DNA of 64,000 bases from Cryptomeria japonica. Its lineage: Eukaryota; Streptophyta; Pinopsida; Cupressales; Cupressaceae. Shown here piece after piece: positions 26,061 to 39,127 of this stretch. Both the position numbers and the translations under genes were made by a program. Location of the stretch: positions 26,566,501-26,630,500 of the forward strand of contig NC_081412.1 in assembly GCF_030272615.1 (NCBI RefSeq), read 5' to 3'. A model generated the notes under the pieces. It was not told where the DNA came from. It saw only the letters and a program-made list of their open reading frames with translations, and did not search any database. Within the stretch, counting starts at the first letter, position 1, and every line of letters begins with the position of its first letter.

Positions 26061-29000
26061 ATGGCAAGCACAAGCACAAGCTTTACAAACCCACAAATTC
26101 CACAATTTAATGGCAAGAACTATGACTACTGGGCAGTCACAATGAAGACATTGTTTTGTGCTCAAGATTTGTGGGAATCTGTTGAGAATGGCTACCTAGA
26201 ACCAGCAGATACAGCAACATATAATGCATTGTCTCAAGCAGATAAAGACTTTCTGAAGGAAAATAGAAAGAAAGATTCAAAAGCCCTCTTCTTAATCTTC
26301 CAAGGAGTCAATGATAGCATTTTTCCAAGGATTCAAAGCGCAACAAAATCCAAACAAGCTTGGGATATTCTGCAAATAGCATACCAGGGAATGGACAAAG
26401 TAAAGACAGCAAAACTACAAATGTTGAGACGAGACTTTGAGACCATAATAATGAAGGAGAATGAATCAATAGGCTCATTTTTTACACAAATTATTGGACT
26501 GGTTAATCAAATCAGATCTCATGGTGAGGCTCTTGAAGAAAGAAGAGTAGTTGAGAAGACACTGAGAAGCCTACCTGCAAGGTTTATGCCAATTGTTGTA
26601 GCCATTGAAGAGACTAAGAATCTCTCTCAATTTTCAGTGGATGAATTATAGGCATCACTCATTTCACATGAGCATAGGCTTAGTAGAACAACAAATTCAT
26701 CATTGGAGCATGCCTTCAAAACACAAGCTACAATTAGCCATGGTAGAGGCAGAGGAAGGTCAAACTCAAGAGGAAGAGGAAGAAATTCATATAGAGGTGG
26801 AAGAAGTAGCCCATAAGACTTAGGTGGAAGAAGTAACCCATCAGCTTCAAGTGGAAGAGGCAGCAACCAAAATTTCAATCATAATCAACCCCAAGGTCAA
26901 AGGTATGATAAGTCACAAGTCCAATGTCATTATTGAAAAAAATATGGACATTATTTGAATGAATGTAGAAAGAAACAATATGACAATAGGCAGCAAAATG
27001 CAAATTTTACAAAAGAAAATGAAAATCAAGGCAGTATGTTTTTAGCTTGTAATGTTGCATAGGAACCACAAAAGGATGTATGGTTTTTAGATTGAGGATG
27101 CAGCAATCATATGGCTGGAAAAGCAGAACTATTTTCTAGTTTGGATAAGAATATAAAATCAGACGTCACATTAGGCAATGATAACAAAGTTTCAGTAATG
27201 GGGAAAGGAAAAATTAATATTCTAACTAAGGAAGGGAAAAAAAGGTTCATTTCAGATGTATATTTTGTCCCTGGATTAAAACACAATTTGATGAGCATTG
27301 GGCAGCTTATTCAAAAGGGATATAGAGTATTTTTCAAAAATGAAGAATGCACAATCTTAGATAAGTACCCCAACAATAAACTTATTGCAAAAGTAAAAAT
27401 GGCAAATAATAGAATGTTTCCCCTTACGATACAACCAGATTTGAAGGCAGGATTTTCTCACAACAACCAACAAACAAAGGGAAATGTGCACCAGTCACCC
27501 AAACAATACTTCAAGCTGAAATTAAGGATGAAAATTGGTTATGGCATTTGAGATTTGGACATTTAAACAATGGAGGCTTAAATCTATTGCATAGAAAGAA
27601 CATGGTAAGGGGATTGCCACTCATAGAGAAACCAACAAGATTATGTGAAGGTTGCATTCTAGGCAAATAGCATAGGGAATCATTCCCAAAAGGAAAGTCA
27701 ATGAGGGCAATAGCCCCATTAGAAATTGTCCTCTCAGACTTATGCGGTCCTATGCAAACATCATCAATTGGTGGAAGATATTATTTCATGATTTTCATTG
27801 ATGACTATACAAGTAAAACTTGGGTCTTTTTCTTGAAACATAAGGATGAAGCATTTGATTACTTTCCCCAATTCAAGGCCCTTGTGGAGAAGCAAAGTGG
27901 ATATTATATCAGAGCATTAAGAACAAATAGAGGTGGTGGGTATATCTCAAATTTATTCCAAAGATTTTGCAAGGATAATGGTATTCACAAACAATTTACT
28001 ACAAGGTACACACCTCAACAAAACAGTGTAGCTGATAGGAAAAATAGAACAATTATGGAAATGGCAAGGAGCATGCTAAAAGCAAAACATTTGTCAAATG
28101 AGTAGTGGGTTGAAGCTGTCTCATATACAGTCTATATAATAAATAGATGTCCAACCAAGAGTCTAAAGAATATGATTTTGGAAGAAGTATGGAGTGGAAG
28201 AAAACAAAATGTTGCTCACATGAGAGTGTTTGGATGTGTGGCATATGCGCATGTCCCAAATGAATTAAGAAAGAAGTTGGATAGCAAGGGAGAAAGAAGT
28301 ATATTCGTGGGATATAGCGAAGAATCAAAGGCATATAAACTATACAATCCATTAACCAAAAGGGTAATAATCAGTATAGATATGTAATTTATTGAAGAGG
28401 AAGCATGGGATGGCATCTTAGAGAAAATTGTTATCGTAACAACAAGCATACAACAAGAAAATGGAGAAGAAATTATACCAGTAGGTATTCCTCCAAATGT
28501 GACTCCTCCCACTCCCATTCAAAGTCAGCAAAGTGGTCCTCAAATGACACCATCATCAAGCACAAGGACAGCTTCACATTTTCAAGAAAATACTCCTTCA
28601 AGTAGACAACAAACACAAACAACAATAGGAACTCATATTGTAGGCCCATCAAGTCCACATTCTATAAGTTCAAATTCAAGTGACACATCATATCCAATAT
28701 TGGGAAGCATGAGAAGACAAAAATTCAGAAGTTTAAGAGACATTTATCAGCAAAATGAAGGTGAGAATAACACAAGTCTGAATTCACTTTTTGCATTATA
28801 TTCACATCTTAATGATCCCATTCATTTTGAAGATGCAATTAAGGATGACAAGTGGATAAAAGCAATGGATGAAGAAATAAATGCAATAGAAAATAATGAA
28901 ACTTGGGAGTTAGTGAGTATTCCAAAAGGAAAAGAAGTTATAGGTGTAAAGTGGGTGTATAAGACAAATTGCAATGTAGAAGGAAGGATTGAAAGGCATA

Positions 29001-30352
29001 AAGCAAGATTGGTTGTCAAGGGATACAAACAACAACCAGGTAGAGACTATGATGAAACTTATAGTCCTGTTGAAAGGATGGAAACAATAAGGGTAGTCTT
29101 GGCTATAGAAGCTCAACATAAATGGAAGGAATATCAAATGGACGTAAAGTCGGCATTTTTAAATGGAGTATTAAAAGAGGAGGTGTATATAAAACAACCA
29201 CTTGGTTTTGAGGTTCAAGGACAAGAAGACAAAGTGTATAAGCTGAAAAAGGCACTTTATGGTTTGAAGCAAGCACCACGGGCATGGTATAGCAGAATTG
29301 ACACATACTTCTTGAGCAATAATTTTAACAAAAGTGATGTTGAGCCCACTCTCTACATCAAGGAAGGTGATGGTAAGATCTTAATTGTTGTTTTGTATGT
29401 AGATGACTTAATATTCACAAGAAATGATGATAATCTCATTGCTGATTTCAAAGAAACAATGAAAAGTGAATTTGAGATGAATGATCTAGGGTTGTTAAGA
29501 TACTTTCTAGGAATAGAAGTGCATCAGAAGAAGAATGCTATTTTTATTTGTCAATCAATGTATGCAGATCAGATCTTGAAGAGGTTTAAAATGCAAAATA
29601 GCAAGTTTGCTTCAACACCAACAACTACAGGTCTTAAATTGAGTAAGGATGATTGCAGCAATAATGTCAATCCAAACCTTTACAAAAGCATGGTTGGAAG
29701 TTTAATGTATTTAACTGCAACAAGACCTGATATAATGTATGCAATGAGTTTAATTTCAAGGTTTATGGAGACCCTAAAGGAGACACACTGGTTGGTAGCC
29801 AAAAGAATACTTAGATATGTTAATGGAGCAAAGGCATATGGAATCTTGTATGGTGCAACAAATCATTTCAAGTTAGTTGGCTACACGAACAGCGATTGGG
29901 CAGGCAGTTTAGATGATAGAAAAAGCACATCAGGTTATGCATTTCATTTGGGTTCGGGAGTCGTTTCTTGGGCTTCCAAGAAACAACCAATTGTTTCACT
30001 TTCTACAAGTGAATCTGAGTATATAGTAGCAACAGGGGCAGCATGCCAAGCCATATGGATGAGAAGGATATTAAAAGATTTAAGACATGAACAAAAGGGG
30101 GCAACTACAATATTTTGTGATGACAATTCAGCAATTGCACTATCCAAGAACACAGTTTTCCATAAAAGAAGCAAACATATTGATACAAGGTATCATTTTA
30201 TAAGGGAACTAATCAATTATAGTGAAGTTATTTTGGAGCATTGCAGGTCTGAAGAACAATATGCTGATATTTTTATAAAGGCATTAGCAAGAGATAGTTT
30301 TGTTCATCAAAGAGACAACTTGGGCATCATGGATGGCAGCAGTTCTGATTAA
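26061..30352 (+). pseudogene. Copia gag-pol, unit C (most broken)
   Basis: Stops are TAG 26649, TAA 26814, TGA 26934 (replacing a zinc-knuckle Cys), TAG 27060, TGA 27093 (in the protease motif, D-stop-G), TAG 27668, TAG 28103 and TAA 28385. A 4-bp deletion near 27,459 shifts the frame. The integrase has lost the second Asp (RTNRGGGY) and the Glu (ADRKNRT). RT and RNase H from 28499 to 30352 remain open (617 codons) with YVDD intact. Confidence 0.92.
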
Positions 30353-30359
30353 GGGGGAG

Positions 30360-30985
30360 TGTTGGAAAACTAATCCCAACTGCCTCATTTATTTCTACCA
30401 CCGTAAATCCTTATTTTTGGCCCCCCAACAAATTTTGCAAATATTCTCACACGTGTGAGATTTTATTCTCCAGCTGATATCTTTTAATCAATATTTTGAA
30501 ATTTGCAAGAGAGGACAGGTTTTGGTAAAAATGTAAATCTATATCTTCTTAGACAAGACTTCCCAGCTAGCAAAACTAAAATGCATTTACTTTTCTCCTT
30601 CGTTGGATCATACGAAACCTCTAGAAATGTCTTTGTTTTTTAATAGAAGTTTGGTGGTCATTTTGTAGTTAGTTTTACTGGAGATAATGAGAAGAAAAGA
30701 GTGCAGAGCAGAACAGCCATGCATTTTCTATAACAACAACTGAAAGAGACATCTAGTGCTGTAGCAACAGCCAGTCAGACATAGGGGAGTTTAAACTATT
30801 TTTTTTTTTAGAACAAATTTGAAACCAACAGCTTTGCAATTTTGTATTTGGTGTAGATCTTGTAAACATTGGTTTATGAATATAAATAGAAAAGGAATTT
30901 GGGCAAATTCTGTGTTTAAATTTCACTGCACAGTTTCCTTTTACTGGTCTGTTTTTTCTTTTTATGTCCTCTGCCTCATCGTTCA
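30360..30985 (+). repeat. Copia LTR4 (shared by units C and D)
   Basis: 626 bp, preceded by TTAAGGGGGAG. It carries a few private changes (CACACGTGTGAG in place of CACATGTGTGAG). Confidence 0.92.
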
Positions 30986-31080
30986 CGTGGTATCAGAGCC
31001 AAAGGTCAGTAAGCTGAAGGTTGTTTGAGTTGAAGTTTCTTTTAAAATTTCAAGGAGTTTGAAGATTTACACAGCCAACG

Positions 31081-34000
31081 ATGGCAAGCACAAGCACAAG
31101 CTTTACAAACCCACAAATTCCACAATTTAATGGCAAGAACTATGACTACTGGGCAGTCACAATGAAGACATTGTTTTGTGCTCAAGATTTGTGGGAATTT
31201 GTTGAGAATGGCTATCCAGAACTAGTAGATACAGCAGCATATAATGCATTGTCTCAAGTAGATAATGACTTATTGAAGGAAAATAGAAAGAAAGATTCAA
31301 AAGCCCTCTTCTTAATCTTCCAAGGAGTCAATGAAAGCATTTTTCCAAGGATTCAAAGTGCAGCAAAATCCAAACAAGCTTGGGATATTCTGCAAATAGC
31401 ATACCAGGGAATGGACAAAGTAAAGACAGCAAAACTACAAATGTTGAGAAGAGACTTTGAGACCATACTAATGAAGGAGAATGAATCAATAGGCTCATTT
31501 TTTACACAAATTATTGGACTGGTTAATCAAATCAAATCTCATGGTGAGGCACTTGAAGAAAGTAGAGTAGTTGAGAAGATACTGAGAAGCCTACCTGCAA
31601 GGTTTATGCCAATTGTTGTAGCCATTGAAGAGACTAAGAATCTCTCTCAATTTTCAGTGGATGAATTATAGGCATCACTCATTTCACATGAGCACAGGCT
31701 TAGTAGAACAACAAATTCATCATTGGAGCATGCCTTCAAAACAAAAGCTACAATTAGCCATGGTAAAGGTAGAGGAAGGTCAAACTCAAGAGGAAGAGGA
31801 AGAAATTCAAATAGAGGTGGAAGAAGTAGCCCATAAGACTTAGGTGGAAGAAGTAACCCATCAGCTTCGAGTAGAAGAGGCAGCAACCAAAATTTCAATC
31901 ATAATCAACCCCAAGGTCAAAGGTATGATAAGTCACAAGTCCAATGTCATTATTGCAAAAAATATGGACATTATTTGAATGAATGTAGAAAGAAACAATA
32001 TGACAATAGGCAGCAAAATGCAAATTTTACAAAAGAAAATGAAAATCAGGGCAGTATGTTTTTAGCTTGTAATGTTGCACAGGAACCACAAAAGGATGTA
32101 TGGTTTTTAGATTCAAGATGCAGCAATCATATGATTGGAAACGCAGAACTATTTCTAGTTTGGATAAGAATATAAAATCAGACGTCACATTAGGCAATGA
32201 TAACAATGTTTCAGTAATGGTGAAATGAAAAATTAATATTCTAACTAAGGAAGTGAAAAAAAGGTTCATTTCAGATGTATATTTTGTCCCTGGATTAAAA
32301 CACAATTTGATGAGCATTGGGTGGCTTATTCAAAAGGTATATAGAGTATTTTTCAAAAATGAAGAATGCACAATCTTAGATAAGTACCCCAACAATCAAC
32401 TTATTGCAAAAGTAAAAATGACAAATAATAGAATGTTTCCCCTTAGGCTACAACCAGATTTGAAGGCAGAATTTTCTGAAACACAACAACTAGCAAACAA
32501 AGGGAAATGTGCAACAGTCACCCAAACAATATTTCAAGCTGAAATTAAGGATGAAAATTGGTTATGGCATTTGAGATTTGGACACTTAAACTTTGGAGGC
32601 TTAGATCTATTGCATAGAAAGAACATGGTAACGGGATTGCCACTCATAGAGAAACCAACAAGGTTATGTGAAGGTTGCATTCTAGGCAAACAGCATAGGG
32701 AATCATTCACAATAGGAAAGTCAATGAGGGCAATAGCCCCATTAGAGATTGTCCACTCAGACTTATGCAGTCCTATGCAAACATCATCAATTGGTGGAAG
32801 ATATTATTTCATGACTTTCATTGATGACTATACAGGCAAAACTTGGGTTTTTTTCTTGAAACATAAGGATGAAGCATTTGATTACTTTCGCCAATTCAAG
32901 GCCCTTGTGGAGAAGCAAAGTGGATATTATATCAAAGCATTAAGAACAGATAGAGTTGGTGAGTATATCTCAAATGAATTCCAAAGATTTTGCAAGAATA
33001 ATGGTATTCACAAAAAATTTACTACAAGGTACACACCTCAACAAAACGGTGTAGCTGAAACGAAAAATAGAACAATTATGGAAATGGCAAGGAGCATGCT
33101 AAAAGCAAAACATTTGTCAAATGAGTATTGGACTGACGCTGTCTCATGTGTAGTCTATATAATAAATATACGTCCAACCAAGAATCTAAAGAATATGATT
33201 CCGGAAGAAGCATGGAGTGGAGGAAAACAAAATGTTGCTCACATGAGAGTGTTTGGATGCGTGGCATATGTGCATGTCCCAAATGAATTAAGAAAGAAGT
33301 TGGATAGCAAGGGAGAAAGATGTATATTCGTGGGATATAGCGAAGAATCAAAGGCATATAAACTATACAATCCAATAATCAAAAGGGTAATAATCAGCAG
33401 AGATGTGCAACTTATTGAAGAGGAAGCATGGGATGGCACCTTAGAGAAAACAGTTAATGTAACAACAAGCATACAACAAGAAAATGGAGAAGAAATTATA
33501 CCAGCAGGTATTCCTCCAAATGTGACTCCTCCCACTCCCATTCAAAGTCAGCAAAGTGGTCCTCAAATGACACCATCATCAAGCACAAGGACAGCCTCAC
33601 ATATTCAAGCAAATACTCCTTCAAGTAGACAATAAACACCAACAACAATAGGAAATCATAGTGTAGGCCCATCAATTCCACATTCTATAAGTTCAAATTC
33701 AAGTGACACGTCAAATCCAATATTGGCAAGCATGAGAAGACAAAAATTCAGAAGTTTAAGAGACATTTATGAGCAAAATGAAGGTGAGAATAACACAGGT
33801 CTGAATTCTCTTTTTGCATTATATTCACATCTTGATGATCCCATTCATTTTGAAGATGCAATTAAGGATGACAAGTGGATAAAAGCAATGGATGAAGAAA
33901 TAAATGCAATAGAAAATAATGAAACTTGGGAGTTAGTGAGTATTCCAAAAGGAAAAGAAGTTATAGGTGTAAAGTGGGTGTATAAGACAAAATGCAATGT

Positions 34001-35375
34001 AGAAGGAAGGATTGAAAGGCATAAAGCAAGATTGGTTGTCAAGGGATACAAACAACAACCGGGTAGAGACTATGATGAAACTTATGCGCCTGTTGCAAGG
34101 ATGGAAACAATAAGGGCAGTCTTGGCTATAGCAGCTCAACATAAATGGAAGGTATATCAAATGGATGTAAAGTCGGCATTTTTAAATGGAGTATTAAAAG
34201 AGGAGGTGTATATAAAACAACCACCTGGTTTTGAGGTTCAAGGACAAGAAGACAAAGTGTATAAGTTGGAAAAGGCACTTTATGGTTTGAAGCAAGCACC
34301 ACGGGCATGGTATAGCAGAATTGACACATACTTCTTTAGCAATAGTTTTAACAAAAGTGATGGTGAGCCCACTCTCTACATCAAGGAAGGTGATGGTAAG
34401 ATCTTAATTGTTGTTTTGTATGTAGATGACTTAATATTAACAAGAAATGATGATAATCTCATTGCTGCTTTCAAAGAAATAATGAAAAGTGAATTTGAGA
34501 TGATTGATCTAGGGTTGTTAAGATACTTTCTAGGAATAGAAGTGCATCAAAAGAAGAATGGTATTTTTATTTGTCAATCAAAGTATGCAGATCAGATCTT
34601 GAAGAGGTTTAAAATGCAAAATAGCAAGTTTGCTCCAACACCAACAACCACAAGTCTTAAATTGAGTAAGGATGATTGCAGCAATAATGTCAATCCAAAC
34701 CTTTACAAAAGCATGGTTGGAAGTTTAATGTATTTAACTGCAACAAGACCTGATATAATGTATGCAGTGAGTTTAATTTCAAGGTTTATGGAGACCCTAA
34801 AGGAGACACACTGGTTGGCAGCCAAAAGAATACTGACATATGTTAATGGAACAAAGGCATATGGAATCTTGTATGGTGCAACAAATCATTTCAAGTTAGT
34901 TGGCTACACGGACAGTGATTGGGCAGGCAATTTAGATGATAGAAAAAGCACATCAGGTTATGCATTTCATTTGGGTTCAGGAGTCGTTTCTTGGGCTTCC
35001 AAGAAACAACCAATTGTTTCACTTTCTACAACTGAATCTGAGTAGATAGCAGAAATAGGGGCAGCATGCTAAGCCATATGGATGAGAAGGATATTAAAAG
35101 ATTTAAGACATGAACAAAAGGGGGCAACTACAATATTTTGTGATAACAATTCAGCAATTGCACTATCCAAGAACACAGTTTTCCATAAAAGAAGCAAACA
35201 TATTGATACAAGGTATCATTTTATAAGGGAACTAATCAATGATGGTGAAGTTATTTTGGAGCATTGCAGGTCTGAAGAACAATATGCTGATATTTTTACA
35301 AAGGCATTGGCAAGAGATAGTTTTGTTCATCAAAGAGACAACTTGGGCATCATGGATGGCAGCAGTTGTGATTAA
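31081..35375 (+). pseudogene. Copia gag-pol, unit D (broken)
   Basis: Lesions are TAG 31669, TAA 31834, a 1-bp deletion near 32,153 (frameshift), TGA 32226, TAA 33633, TAG 35043 and TAA 35070. The protease motif is D-S-R, losing the essential Gly. The integrase retains D, D and E (ETKNRT has T for R next to it). RT reads YVDDLILT. The remaining domains match the other units. Confidence 0.92.
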
Positions 35376-35382
35376 GGGGGAG

Positions 35383-35927
35383 TGTTGGAAAACTAATCCC
35401 AACTGCCTCATTTATTTCTGCCACTGTAAATCCTTATTTTTGGCCCCCCAACAAATTTTGCAAATATTCTCACATGTGTGAGATTTTATTCTCCAGCTAA
35501 TATCATTTAATCAATATTTTGAAATTTGCAAGAGAGGACAGGTTTTGGTAAAAATGTAAATCTATATCTTCTTAGGCAAGACTTCCCAGCTAGCAAAATT
35601 AAAATGCATTTACTTTTCTCCTTGGTTGGATCATACGAAACTTCTAGAAATATCTTTGTTTTTTAATAGAAGTTTGGTTGTCATTTTGTAGTTAGTTTTA
35701 TTGGAGATAATGAGAAGAAAAGAGTGCAGAGAAGAACAGCCACGCATTTTCTATAACAGCAACTGAAAGAGACATCTAGTGCTGTAGCAACAGCCAGTCA
35801 GACACAGGGGAGTTTAAACTGTTTTATTTTTTAGAACAAATTTGAAAGCAACAGCTTTGTAATTTTGTATTTGGTGTAGATCTTGTAAACATTAGTTTAT
35901 GAATATAAATAGAAAAGGAATTTGGGC
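35383..35927 (+). repeat. Copia LTR5, first 545 bp (interrupted)
   Basis: The LTR runs up to GAATTTGGGC, where the gypsy element begins. The TATA box lies just before the break. The rest of the LTR is at 54,482-54,549. Confidence 0.92.
35923..35927. repeat. Left target-site duplication of the gypsy element (TGGGC)
   Basis: TGGGC here and at 54,477-54,481 is a perfect 5-bp duplication. The uninterrupted copia LTRs have one TGGGC at this place. Confidence 0.93.
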
Positions 35928-37409
35928 TGTAGACGTATAAAAATGACCACATTCCTAAATGAATATTTTATGTTCATTTTTCTATTTGATTAAATCCAAT
36001 TTAATTAAATTATCCACATTCTTCTATTTTATTAAATAAATTATTCAATTTATTTAAATAAAATTCACTATACCATTTAATGAATAAATCATTTTATTCA
36101 ATTAAATCCCCCTAGCCACTTTTAATTAAATTCAAATTTAGTTAAATAAGTTATCCCAAATTGAATAAATCTAATTTATTTAATTTCTCTAAATTGCAAC
36201 CAAATTGAATGAAAGTTACTTTATTTCAGTTAAATCCTATTATCCCTCCATCCACTTGCAAAATCCCAAACCCCTTCTTAATCCCTTCTAGAATCTTCTA
36301 ATCGCTTCTAATTAACCTAACCCTCCTCTAAATTTTGTCACATCCCTAAGCAAAGGGAAGTCACTTCTCAAAAACCTTAAAGTCTTTGATAACCATTGAA
36401 GGTTTTCAACCTTCAACCACTAAAACCCTTAAAGTCTTTGAAAACCACTAAAGGCTTCCAATCTTCAACCACTTAATCCCCAAAGTCTCCAATAACCATT
36501 AATGGTTAATTCAAACCTTCCCACATGGTTAAAACATTTGTTTTGACTCAACCTCTATCCAACCCAAGGGTCTCATCAGGCCATTAATGCTTTGACCATG
36601 ATTATCTCTTAATCATTTGCACAAAGGTTTATCCTTGGATTAACTCTTAATCCAGTGGGTAAACCTAATCTAGACTTGACCCTTAGCCCTTAGATAACCA
36701 TGAGGTCTTCTCAGGCCTTTAATGCCTCCAACCTCTTCTCTCAACCCAATCCTATGTTGACACTTGTCACCATTTCATTGGTATAAATTGTGCACATGGA
36801 TCCCCAACTTTCAAACCTGGCCCTTGATTAAACCTTTCAATCTTGACCATCCATTGCCCTGTTTGTGCTATAAATAGAGCTCTCATTCCTCCATTCAAAA
36901 ACAATCATCTTTCAAATTTGAAGCATCACACTTATGCTCAAATTGTTTCAAGCTTTCATATCATTTTATGCTCATCATTTAGCCTCTCTTTAGATCAGAA
37001 TTAATCATGAATATGCATGCTAGAGTAATTTATTTATCATCTTAAGTTCAATCATAGAAGAAATATAGTATGCTAGGATAGTATTCATACTAATATCGTC
37101 ATCTTATCATTTAGTTTATTGCATTTTAGCATCATACATAGCTTACAATACATCTCATACTAAAATCAATCAAAAGCATCTCTCGTTCTCATATTTGCCA
37201 TCCCTAAACCATTTTGCTCAGTAATCTGAGAGCAAAAACGTTGGTTTGAGGGACATTGTGAGATAGAGAACCATGGGACCCTCCTTGGGAAGCTGAGTAA
37301 CACTACGTTACTCCATAGCTTGCATCAAGAAGTCTTGTGTGTGTGTGTGGACTAGTATTTACAATATTTTCACATATTCAGTTTTATTGACCCACTTTTC
37401 CCGCATACA
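35928..37409 (+). repeat. Gypsy 5' LTR
   Basis: 1482 bp, starting TGTAGACGTATAAAAATGAC and ending CCCGCATACA. It pairs with 52,997-54,476. A TATA box (TATAAATA) lies at 36,869-36,876. Confidence 0.94.
36869..36876 (+). promoter_or_regulatory. TATA box of the gypsy 5' LTR
   Basis: GCTATAAATAGAGC is a textbook plant TATA context. The same motif is at 53,938-53,945 in the 3' LTR. It probably drives the genomic RNA. Confidence 0.65.
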
Positions 37410-37432
37410 TCTCTGGCGCCCACCGTGGGGCG
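37410..37432 (+). other. Gypsy primer-binding region
   Basis: TGGCGCCCACCGTGGGGC starts a few bases after the LTR end. A TGGCGCC start directly after the 5' LTR is common in plant gypsy elements. I did not assign the tRNA. Confidence 0.6.
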
Positions 37433-37472
37433 CGAACCCCAATAACACATCATTTTTTTAATTTTGAGGACT

Positions 37473-37925
37473 TTTGCAGGTACGCGGGAAACCAGAACTA
37501 GCGCGTCGAAAAGACATTTTAGCGCATCCGCCCAACAGTTTAGCTCTTCTAGCCTACTGTTTAGCGTGTGTGCTTTCTGTCTTAGCGCGTGAACCTTGTT
37601 CCTCAGCGCATAACACTATTTGACAAATTTTCCTGTAGGTGTCGACGCCGGCGAAACACAGATTAGCGCATCTACCTAACAGATTAGCGCATCCACTTAA
37701 CCTTTTAGCGCTTGTAAAACATATTACAGCGCGTTGAAACTAACAGTTAGCGCATAAGATTCAAATTTTTCCTGCATAACGGATCGCGGGAAACATAAAA
37801 AACACAGATTAGCGCGTACAACAGACAGAGTAGCGCAACAGGCCAACAGAATAGCACATGGAAAAGAAACTGTAGCGCATCCGCTGAGTATTGTAGCACG
37901 TACAGTTTGTTCTGTAGCGCATCAC
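37473..37925 (+). repeat. TAGCGC 21-bp-period array 1 (gag-pol leader)
   Basis: Seventeen units with a core TAGCGCGT/TAGCGCAT (some degenerate) start at 37499, 37520, 37541, 37562, 37583, 37604; 37664, 37685, 37706, 37727, 37748; and 37810, 37831, 37852, 37873, 37894, 37915. Spacing inside each block is exactly 21 bp, while the 12-13 bp between cores are not conserved. The three blocks are separated by related 40-50 bp headers containing TTTTGCAGGT, TTCCTGTAGGT or TTCCTGCATAAC followed by a CGCGGGAAAC-like word. The blocks therefore form a higher-order repeat. Confidence 0.92.
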
Positions 37926-39127
37926 AAAACAAAACAAACAAGAAGATTTTTGTAACCAAATTCAAAATTTTAGACTTGTGGAAGTCCCCCGAAACAAACT
38001 AACCATCTTTTCGTTCTGTCTATTTGCAGGGTTTTTAACAGTTTCTTGCAGGAAACGCGAGGAAGTTTACTTTTACAGCAAAAACGTTTTTTTTCTTTTG
38101 TTGACCTCCAAAAAAAAAAAAAAAAAAAAAATCGAATTTGCTTTGTTGACGATCTATTTTCCATAGATTAGATAATTATTGCTATGAAGGATTGAAAAGA
38201 ACATCATGCTTGTTGGAGCAACATCTCCAAATAGAAATTAGCAAATTATTGTCTTGGAGGTTAAAAAGAACAAACTTATCTGCCTTGTCTCGAAAGTGGA
38301 AGGTATATGCTCTCCCCTTAATTGGGTGATCAAAAAGCCAAACCACTCTTATGCTTTCAGTACTTCAAGCAGTTAAAATCTTTAGCAGACCTGCCTTCCC
38401 GAGGAGTTGCAATCAACTCTTAAAGTCGTTTATGGCCGGTGTGAAGGGAATGACTTTGACGCCAAGAATTCCAACCCACTATAATCAAATGTGGAAAATG
38501 ACAAAAGTCCTTTTCAACGGTTGCGCGCAGTGATTAGCCTTCCCCCAGTATCCTCGAGATACGTAAAGCCTTTGTTCTAAAGGTTGGGAAGCCTCTTGAG
38601 GGAGTTTATCACTGACAGCCGAACGGGAAGCCTGATTAAGAACCTTAGCATTAGAAACTTTGAGCTGAGTCAGTATCCAAACATTTGTAACATCATAGTG
38701 CAAGGGTGGGGAAGAATCCGCCCCCAAGATTACTCACCATATATCTCCCAAGATAACTGCTCAACTGTGAAGCAATTCACTTTGGGTTAACTTCTGACAA
38801 AAGGCAAAAAAACGGGCGCCCTCTAGAGGGTGACACGGCTATTTGAGCTGACGGAGTATCAAGACTAGTGGGCTATGATGTTACTTATGACCCTTGAATA
38901 AAGAGTCTTTCTGAAGTGTTTATCTTGTATCCAATCTGTTAAAACATTGAGGATTTGAACACATCCTCGACAGAACATACACTTTATGTTAGATTAAGTG
39001 AAATGATTGTACTTTGTGTGCCGTGCTTACATTTTGTATTTCAGAAAATCATCCATCACACTTAAAAATTCTCTCAACAAAAATCAAAATCCTCACAAAA
39101 ACACCAAAAAGGAAAAATCAGGGCAGT
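37926..39127 (+). other. Gypsy leader between the two arrays
   Basis: No ORF of a known family. It contains a polyA run (about 38,110-38,131), two acceptor-like TTTGCAGG and CTTGCAGG sites (38,023-38,052), and a structured-looking stretch of moderate GC content (38,280-38,900). Short open frames of 60-80 codons look fortuitous. Confidence 0.5.

Larger units (their letters stand above)
15297..35927 (+). mobile_element. Tandem Ty1/copia array: five LTRs, four internal regions
   Basis: LTRs start at 15297, 20317, 25341, 30360 and 35383, giving periods of 5020, 5024, 5019 and 5023 bp. The order is LTR-internal-LTR-internal-LTR-internal-LTR-internal-LTR, with every inner LTR shared by two internal regions. 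The final LTR is cut at 35,927 by the gypsy element and ends at 54,549. A single 5-bp duplication flanks the whole array, which fits one insertion followed by expansion in place, for example by unequal LTR-LTR recombination. Each internal region has a PBS (TGGTATCAGAGC), gag-protease-integrase-RT-RNase H in the copia order, and a GGGGGAG purine tract. All four polyproteins are broken. The lineage looks Tork-like, but this is tentative. Confidence 0.93.

Noticed and set aside
38351-38790. Short ORFs in the gypsy leader on both strands
   Set aside because: 60-80 codons, overlapping and with no known domain; more likely structured leader RNA.
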